NCBI GenBank assembly: GCA_964399735.1
Contig: CAYNSO010000005.1
Coordinates: forward strand, 1-64,000
DNA: 64,000 bases
Reading direction: 5' to 3'
From: Fontivivens sp964399735
GTDB lineage: Bacteria; Zhuqueibacterota; Zhuqueibacteria; Residuimicrobiales; Krinioviventaceae
Part shown: one piece after another, positions 59,856 through 64,000 of the stretch
How the letters are laid out: each line of letters opens with the position of its first letter
How positions within the stretch are numbered: the stretch's first letter is position 1
Made by a program: the position numbers and the translations under genes
Notes under the pieces: model-generated
Databases searched by the model: none
What the model was told of the DNA's origin: nothing
The model's input: only the letters and a program-made list of their open reading frames with translations

Positions 59856-61079
59856 TCAATGATCGCAAATATTATCACCGGCGATCAATTCTTTTTTAAC
59901 ATGCGCACAAACCAGATTTTCCGGAGTATCAACAGCCGCGCCAATAAATACCTCAACTCCTGCTTCTATAAACAATCTTTTGGCATGTTCACCCATTCCA
60001 CCGGCGATGATCACATGCACACTCTGTTCATGTAGCCATTTGGGCAAAACTCCCGGCTCATGCGGAGGAGGATTCTTTGTCTCGTTCCTGACTATTTTAT
60101 TTTGCTGAATGTCATAATCAATAAATGCAAAATTTTCACTATGCCCAAAATGCAGGCACAATTTACCATCGGTTACTGGTATTGCATAACGCTTGATATT
60201 TTCCGTCAATTCGACCTTTTCAACTTCCTTTGGCTCAACTTGCTTTACAGGTTTAGCGTCGCCAATAACCGTCAATAAATTCTGAATAATAACATCAATC
60301 TTTTTGGCGGTTTCGGATTTATTGTAAAAATAAATATAGGGCCGGCCTTCATCGCTGGCGGTGACAATGTCCGGTTCCAGGGGAATTTGCCCTAAAAAAT
60401 TTACCTTCATATCTTTGGCCATGGTCTCGCCGCCGCCGGCTTTGAAAATATTGGTTTTTTTATGGCAATGTGGACAAATAAAGCCGCTCATATTTTCTAT
60501 AACGCCCAATACCGGCAATTTCACTTTTTCACAAAAAGTAATCGAGCGCCGAACATCGGAAACCGATAGATCCTGGGGAGTGGTAACAACTACAGCGCCG
60601 GCAGGATTCTTGATAATTTGGACCACCGAGAGCGGTTCATCGCCGGTTCCCGGAGGGGAATCGATGATGAAATAATCCAGTTCGCCCCAGTTCACATCTT
60701 TGATGAGTTGCTTGATTGCGCCCATTTTCATTGGCCCGCGCCATATTACGGCATCATCTTTACCCGTCAACAGCATTCCCAGGGACATGACTTTGAGATT
60801 GCTGCCATAAACCAGCGGATTAATGCCCTGCTCATCAGTGTGGACGGTTTCATGCTCCAATCCCAGCAGTTTGGGAATGCTGGGGCCATGAAAGTCAATA
60901 TCCAGCAAGCCGGTTTTAAAGCCGTTTAGTCCCAGCGAAATGGCCAGGTTAGCGGCAACTGTGCTTTTGCCAACACCACCCTTGCCGGAAAGCACTATAA
61001 TTTTGTGTTTGAATTGTTCCAGTTTTTTGGCAAGTTCCAATTCTTCCAACATCATATCGGCATTATCTTCATGTGCCAT
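59856..61079 (-). CDS. Mrp/NBP35-type ATPase fused to a NifX-type (dinitrogenase FeMo-cofactor) domain
   Basis: 407 residues in two parts. Residues ~25-270 are an Mrp/ApbC Fe-S carrier ATPase: IVLSGKGGVGKSTVAANLA (deviant Walker A), DIDFHGPSIPKLLGL, IIDSPPGTGDEPL and the cluster-binding CPHC (GFICPHCHKKTN). The N-terminal DUF59 domain of long Mrp forms is absent. After a linker, residues ~295-400 form a NifX/NafY-like domain (IPVTDGKLCLHFGHSENFAFID, GVLPKWLHEQSVHVIIAGGMG). The fusion suggests delivery of a cluster or metal cofactor to the domain it carries. Last gene of the operon, 18 bp after the MinD gene. Confidence 0.92.
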   Translation of the reverse strand: MAHEDNADMMLEELELAKKLEQFKHKIIVLSGKGGVGKSTVAANLAISLGLNGFKTGLLDIDFHGPSIPKLLGLEHETVHTDEQGINPLVYGSNLKVMSLGMLLTGKDDAVIWRGPMKMGAIKQLIKDVNWGELDYFIIDSPPGTGDEPLSVVQIIKNPAGAVVVTTPQDLSVSDVRRSITFCEKVKLPVLGVIENMSGFICPHCHKKTNIFKAGGGETMAKDMKVNFLGQIPLEPDIVTASDEGRPYIYFYNKSETAKKIDVIIQNLLTVIGDAKPVKQVEPKEVEKVELTENIKRYAIPVTDGKLCLHFGHSENFAFIDYDIQQNKIVRNETKNPPPHEPGVLPKWLHEQSVHVIIAGGMGEHAKRLFIEAGVEVFIGAAVDTPENLVCAHVKKELIAGDNICDH

Positions 61080-61097
61080 GATATATCCTTTATTTTT

Positions 61098-61961
61098 TTA
61101 TATATTTAAAATGGTTTTTAATTGTTGCCATAATTGTCGAAAACATTTATCCAATTCTTTATCCTGAAGCGCAAAAATACTTTTACCAAGTTTTTGTGCC
61201 TGAAGTATATTTGCATTATAAGGTATTCCAGTCAAAATTTCAATATTATTTTTTTGGCCATATTCTGAAATTTCGCGGGTTATTTCCGGGTTAATATCAA
61301 ACTTGTTAATACAAATAGCAGCCGGAACGTTAAAATGCCTCGCCAGCGCCACCGCTCTTTTCATATCGTGAACGGCTGAAAGCGATGGTTCAGTTACGAC
61401 CAGGAGTAAATCGGCGCCGCCAAGAGAAGCAATAACCGGGCAGCCAATGCCCGGCGGGCCATCAACCAGAATTAAAGCAGCGTTTTGCTGTTCGGCAATC
61501 TTTTTCGCTTCAGCGCGTACCTGGGTTACCAACTTGCCGGAATTTTCTTCCCCGGCGCCAAGCCGGGCATGCACCATTGTGCCTCGCTCTGTATTCGATA
61601 TATAGAGAACACCCGCCTGATGGTCATGCAGAGTAATGGCATTTTCAGGGCAATTCCACACGCAAACAGCACAGCCTTCACAATTAACAGGATCAATCTC
61701 GAAATTTTCACTAATGGCATCAAAACGGCATAATTCCCGGCAACGACCGCATTGGCTGCACAAAGTATTATCAATTACCGGCATTTGCATGCCCCAAAAT
61801 GGGGTTTCCGTTACAGTGTCCGGCTTTAAAACCAGGTGTAAATCGGCAGCGTCAACATCACAATCAGCAAAAACTGTCTTCTCTGCCAGGTATGCCAGCG
61901 CTCCGGTGACGCTGGTCTTGCCGGTTCCACCTTTTCCACTTATTATTACCAGTTCTTTCAT
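61098..61961 (-). CDS. MinD-superfamily P-loop ATPase with inserted 2[4Fe-4S] ferredoxin domain (copy 1)
   Basis: 287 residues. Walker A is ISGKGGTGKTSVTGAL. Two ferredoxin motifs are inserted at residues ~65-110: CSQCGRCRELC and CEGCAVCVWNC. The ATPase resumes with LVDGPPGIGCPVIASLGGADLLLVVTEP and ICINKFDINPE. The cytoplasmic family is widespread in anaerobes beside NifX-type proteins, and its function is unproven (electron or cluster transfer coupled to ATP is proposed). The start overlaps copy 2 by 4 bp. Confidence 0.92.
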   Translation of the reverse strand: MKELVIISGKGGTGKTSVTGALAYLAEKTVFADCDVDAADLHLVLKPDTVTETPFWGMQMPVIDNTLCSQCGRCRELCRFDAISENFEIDPVNCEGCAVCVWNCPENAITLHDHQAGVLYISNTERGTMVHARLGAGEENSGKLVTQVRAEAKKIAEQQNAALILVDGPPGIGCPVIASLGGADLLLVVTEPSLSAVHDMKRAVALARHFNVPAAICINKFDINPEITREISEYGQKNNIEILTGIPYNANILQAQKLGKSIFALQDKELDKCFRQLWQQLKTILNI

Positions 61962-62806
61962 TGATTTACCAATTCCATAATAGCATCATATAAAGTAATA
62001 AACAGCTTTTTATAGTCCGGCAGTCGGTCAACCAGTAAACTGCCGCCGGAGTAGATCCTTGCAATATTTAAATCCAGAGGTATTTCAGACAAAACATGAA
62101 TATTCTCTTCAATACAATAATGAAGCACACTGGGATAGGCCGGATCTGCCTTGTTAATCACAACACCAAAAGGTATATGCAATTTCCTGACCATCTCCAC
62201 CGCAATTTTTAAATCGTGCAAACCGAATGGTGACGCTTCAGCAATCAATACAATATAATCGGTATTTTTAACTGCTGCAATGACAGGGCAGGAAGCGCCT
62301 GGAGGTGCGTCGATAATGGTTAAAACATCAGGGTCAATTCCCTTTTTCATTTCATTGATAACCGGCGGCGATTTGGCTTCGCCAATTTGCAATAATCCGG
62401 TTGTCAGTTTAACATTACCCGCATATCCGGTTTCGATAACCCCGGTTATGCTATCTGTCTCGGTAATTGCTCCTTCAGGGCAGGCGATAATACAGCCGCC
62501 ACAGGAATGACAGAGTTCCGGGAAAACCAGCACACTTTTACCAAATACCCCGATTGCATGATATGCACAAACCTCGTTGCAACGGTTACACAAAGTGCAA
62601 CGGCTGTGATCAATACTCGGAACAGGCATTACTACGTTGCTTCGGTTCTCAATAACCGGCTTGAAAAACAAATGATCGTTGGGCGCTTCAACATCGCAGT
62701 CCAACAAATGCACTTTAATTCCACTATCAACCAGGGCAGCTGCCAGGTTGGTAGCCAGCAAAGTTTTCCCGGTGCCGCCCTTGCCGCTGGCAATACTAAT
62801 AATCAT
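61958..62806 (-). CDS. MinD-superfamily P-loop ATPase with inserted 2[4Fe-4S] ferredoxin domain (copy 2)
   Basis: 282 residues, paralogue of the next gene. Walker A is IASGKGGTGKTLLATNLA, the ferredoxin motifs are CTLCNRCNEVC and CHSCGGCIIAC, and the ATPase half has IDAPPGASCPVIAAVKNTDYIVLIAEAS. Tandem copies probably form a heterodimer, since deviant Walker A ATPases dimerise across the nucleotide. It starts on the last base of the DUF5320-like stop, and its own stop overlaps copy 1. Confidence 0.92.
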   Translation of the reverse strand: MIISIASGKGGTGKTLLATNLAAALVDSGIKVHLLDCDVEAPNDHLFFKPVIENRSNVVMPVPSIDHSRCTLCNRCNEVCAYHAIGVFGKSVLVFPELCHSCGGCIIACPEGAITETDSITGVIETGYAGNVKLTTGLLQIGEAKSPPVINEMKKGIDPDVLTIIDAPPGASCPVIAAVKNTDYIVLIAEASPFGLHDLKIAVEMVRKLHIPFGVVINKADPAYPSVLHYCIEENIHVLSEIPLDLNIARIYSGGSLLVDRLPDYKKLFITLYDAIMELVNQ

Positions 62807-63030
62807 TATTCTATAACTCCACTATCCCTTGTCATCAAACTGCCACATTTTGGGCATTTCTGTTCATTGCACTGCTGGCCGCGAATATGAGTGGTTCTTT
62901 CACCACATTGGGGACACACACATTGGCCACCGGCGCCTTGAAAGCGCCCGCCGCGTCCCTGTCCCTTACCGGCGCCCTTTCCACAATCGGCATTCCGGCC
63001 CATCGGACCGGTTCCATCTCCTCTTGGCAT
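62806..63030 (-). CDS. DUF5320-like N-terminus with C-terminal zinc ribbon
   Basis: 74 residues. The start, MPRGDGTGPMGR, is the standard beginning of the DUF5320-like proteins found in these clusters. A Gly/Arg linker (GKGAGKGQGRGGRFQGAGG) joins a zinc-ribbon-like pair, CVCPQCGERTTH and CNEQKCPKCGSLM. Small metal-binding or scaffold protein; function unknown. It ends one base into the MinD copy 2 start. Confidence 0.85.
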   Translation of the reverse strand: MPRGDGTGPMGRNADCGKGAGKGQGRGGRFQGAGGQCVCPQCGERTTHIRGQQCNEQKCPKCGSLMTRDSGVIE

Positions 63031-63048
63031 ATTTGTTACCTCCTTTAA

Positions 63049-63411
63049 TTAAGCCCAATGTCCTTCAACATCGGCGTTGGTTGCCGGCGTAATTGCACCG
63101 GAATTATATTTATCAATTGCTTCCTGCACAGTACCGGAAAGCCCGATATAGACCGGTATGCCGGCAGTCTGCAAAGCACGAAACGCTTTAGGGCCACAAT
63201 GTACTGTTAAAAGCGCCCCGGCTTCAACATCGACAATGTGCCGCGCTGCCTGCACACCTGCCCCACTAGGGGTATTGAGCGCTTGCGAATTATTGATATA
63301 TTCTGATGTTCCTGTTTCCAAATCATAAATCGCAAAAAAAGCCGCACGCGCAAATTGTGGGCTTACTGGCGCGGTCAATGCTTTTTCATTACAGGGGACA
63401 ACGATCTTCAT
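63049..63411 (-). CDS. NifX/NafY-type dinitrogenase FeMo-cofactor family protein
   Basis: 120 residues of the single-domain family named for FeMo-cofactor carriers: IVVPCNEKALTAPVSPQFARAAFFAIYD at the N-terminus, GAGVQAARHIVDVEAGALLTVHCGPKAFRALQTAGIPVYIGLSGTVQEAI in the middle. No nitrogenase genes are present, so the role is in another metal-cofactor process. The start overlaps the PadR stop by 4 bp. Confidence 0.9.
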   Translation of the reverse strand: MKIVVPCNEKALTAPVSPQFARAAFFAIYDLETGTSEYINNSQALNTPSGAGVQAARHIVDVEAGALLTVHCGPKAFRALQTAGIPVYIGLSGTVQEAIDKYNSGAITPATNADVEGHWA

Positions 63412-63794
63412 GATTGCTCCTTTTTTGATTGGTTAATATATGCTATTTTTTCCAGAAAAGCATCCAGCGCTTGTTTATGCTGCCGTAGAGAGTTCTCCCA
63501 CAACCGCAGGTTTTCTATTCCAAGTTGAGTAATTGTATACAAGCGCTTGGCAGGCCCGGTTCCGGTGGTATCCCATTGTGAAACTACCAGTCCGTTTTCT
63601 TCAAGGTGTCTCAAAGTTCGGTATATAGCTCCGGCATCTGCCTGGGTGGTAACAAAACCAAGTTCGGGAAGGTCTCCCATCAAATCATAACCATGCCGGG
63701 GTTGTTTCCATAACAAATACAAAATTGATGGTTCAACCCAGCGGGTTTTTCTTCCCGCATGACAACCACAACCACGTCCAAAACCTTCTGGCAT
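63408..63794 (-). CDS. PadR-family regulator with cysteine-rich N-terminus
   Basis: 128 residues. The PadR winged helix is EPSILYLLWKQPRHGYDLMGDL, DAGAIYRTLRHLEENGLVVSQWDTTGTGPAKRLYTIT, followed by a dimerising helix. Ahead of it is GFGRGCGCHAGRKTRW, with Cys-Gly-Cys-His, which could bind a metal or cluster and act as a sensor. It is first in the operon it probably controls; a palindromic site lies 12 bp upstream of the start. SD is GGAG. Confidence 0.9.
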   Translation of the reverse strand: MPEGFGRGCGCHAGRKTRWVEPSILYLLWKQPRHGYDLMGDLPELGFVTTQADAGAIYRTLRHLEENGLVVSQWDTTGTGPAKRLYTITQLGIENLRLWENSLRQHKQALDAFLEKIAYINQSKKEQS

Positions 63795-63805
63795 TCATTC
63801 TCCAC

Positions 63806-63826
63806 ATATATGTTAATTACATATAT
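63806..63826. promoter_or_regulatory. PadR-type operator palindrome
   Basis: ATATATGT-TAATT-ACATATAT: perfect 8-bp arms around a 5-bp centre, containing the ATGT..ACAT core known for PadR proteins. It lies directly 3' of the candidate -10 of the padR promoter, so binding would block transcription (autoregulation). Confidence 0.7.
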
Positions 63827-63854
63827 AAGATAATGAAATATATTAAAAATGCAA
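63827..63854 (-). promoter_or_regulatory. Candidate promoter of the padR operon
   Basis: On the minus strand, TTGCAT, 16 bp, TATCTT, with the -10 abutting the PadR palindrome. The hexamers are imperfect. Confidence 0.45.
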
Positions 63855-63909
63855 GTGTTTTTTTTATTTTCTTAAATATTTTCAATAAAATATTTAACGT
63901 AAAATTCAC

Positions 63910-63938
63910 TTGATTGTTACCGTTCAGTTTCATATTAT
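63910..63938 (+). promoter_or_regulatory. Candidate promoter of the gene at the right edge
   Basis: TTGATT, 17 bp, TATTAT on the plus strand, 26 bp before the ATG at 63965. The hexamer match is good. Confidence 0.55.
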
Positions 63939-63964
63939 GTACCGCAAACAAAAAAAAGGTAGCT

Positions 63965-64000
63965 ATGAAAAAATACACAATCCAACAAATCGAATCATTT
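63965..64000 (+). CDS. Start of an unidentified gene (truncated by window end)
   Basis: MKKYTIQQIESF is read from an ATG preceded by AAGGT and a promoter-like pair. Only 12 codons are visible, too few to identify. It is divergent from the PadR operon. Confidence 0.55.
   Translation, partial: MKKYTIQQIESF

Noticed and set aside
46021..63411. Nitrogen fixation from NifS/NifU/NifX-like genes
   Set aside because: No nifH, nifD, nifK or nifB is present, and these families serve general Fe-S or metal-cofactor tasks in anaerobes.

Overview
The window looks like a chromosomal contig from an uncultured anaerobic bacterium of the FCB supergroup (Calditrichota, KSB1 or Ignavibacteria-like). Three things suggest this: two secreted proteins end in type IX-secretion-style C-terminal domains (an NYPNPFN motif, then a beta-domain ending in a short basic tail); there is a GldA/GldF/GldG-type ABC cassette; and there are many oxygen-sensitive or oxygen-defence proteins (anaerobic sulfatase maturase, flavodiiron protein, ThyX, ferredoxin-containing MinD ATPases). 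The placement is an inference; no rRNA gene is present. One run of 100 N (58825-58924) marks an assembly gap, so this is draft sequence.

Layout. 1-10 kb is an accessory, repeat-rich region: the 3' part of deoC, a lone anaerobic sulfatase maturase, a secreted serine hydrolase with a barrel-like partner, a nucleoside-hydrolase-like DUF1593 protein, a decayed IS1380 transposase and a secreted clan GH-A-like glycosidase. Between them lie MITE-like elements, hairpin repeats and a dienelactone hydrolase remnant. 10-12 kb holds an intact dienelactone hydrolase and a REP-associated tyrosine transposase (RAYT). The RAYT carries an in-frame REP block inside its own gene and a sister copy just after its stop codon, followed by tRNA-Pro(GGG).

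12-31 kb is a core minus-strand block. Read in transcription order it is rimP-nusA-infB-ylxP-rbfA-truB-ribF-rpsO, then an ABC ATPase/permease/GldG/DUF4340 cassette, then pnp, an M16 peptidase, alanine dehydrogenase, a polysaccharide deacetylase, a MerR regulator and the tRNA. 32-38.6 kb is a compact histidine operon, hisG-D-C-B-H-A-F-I. Its leader encodes a 19-residue peptide with six histidines, followed by an intrinsic terminator: a classic attenuator. 38.6-48.6 kb holds sugar and acetate kinases, a nucleotidyltransferase, peptide deformylase, lipoyl synthase, ThyX, a flavodiiron protein, the NifS/NifU-type Fe-S pair and a ferritin-like protein.

48.8-59.7 kb holds a LarA-family protein and a DUF4254 protein; a TonB-dependent receptor under a TPP riboswitch with a clear terminator/antiterminator switch; a secreted beta-helix protein; two small secreted proteins; rhamnulokinase; and a TlpA-like lipoprotein interrupted by the gap. 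59.8-63.8 kb is a six-gene operon: a PadR regulator with a cysteine-rich N-terminus and a palindromic operator, a NifX-type protein, a DUF5320-like zinc-ribbon protein, two ferredoxin-bearing MinD ATPases and an Mrp ATPase fused to a NifX-type domain. This conserved but functionally undefined Fe-S/metal-cofactor module is one of the best candidates for an undescribed system, together with the RAYT/REP locus.
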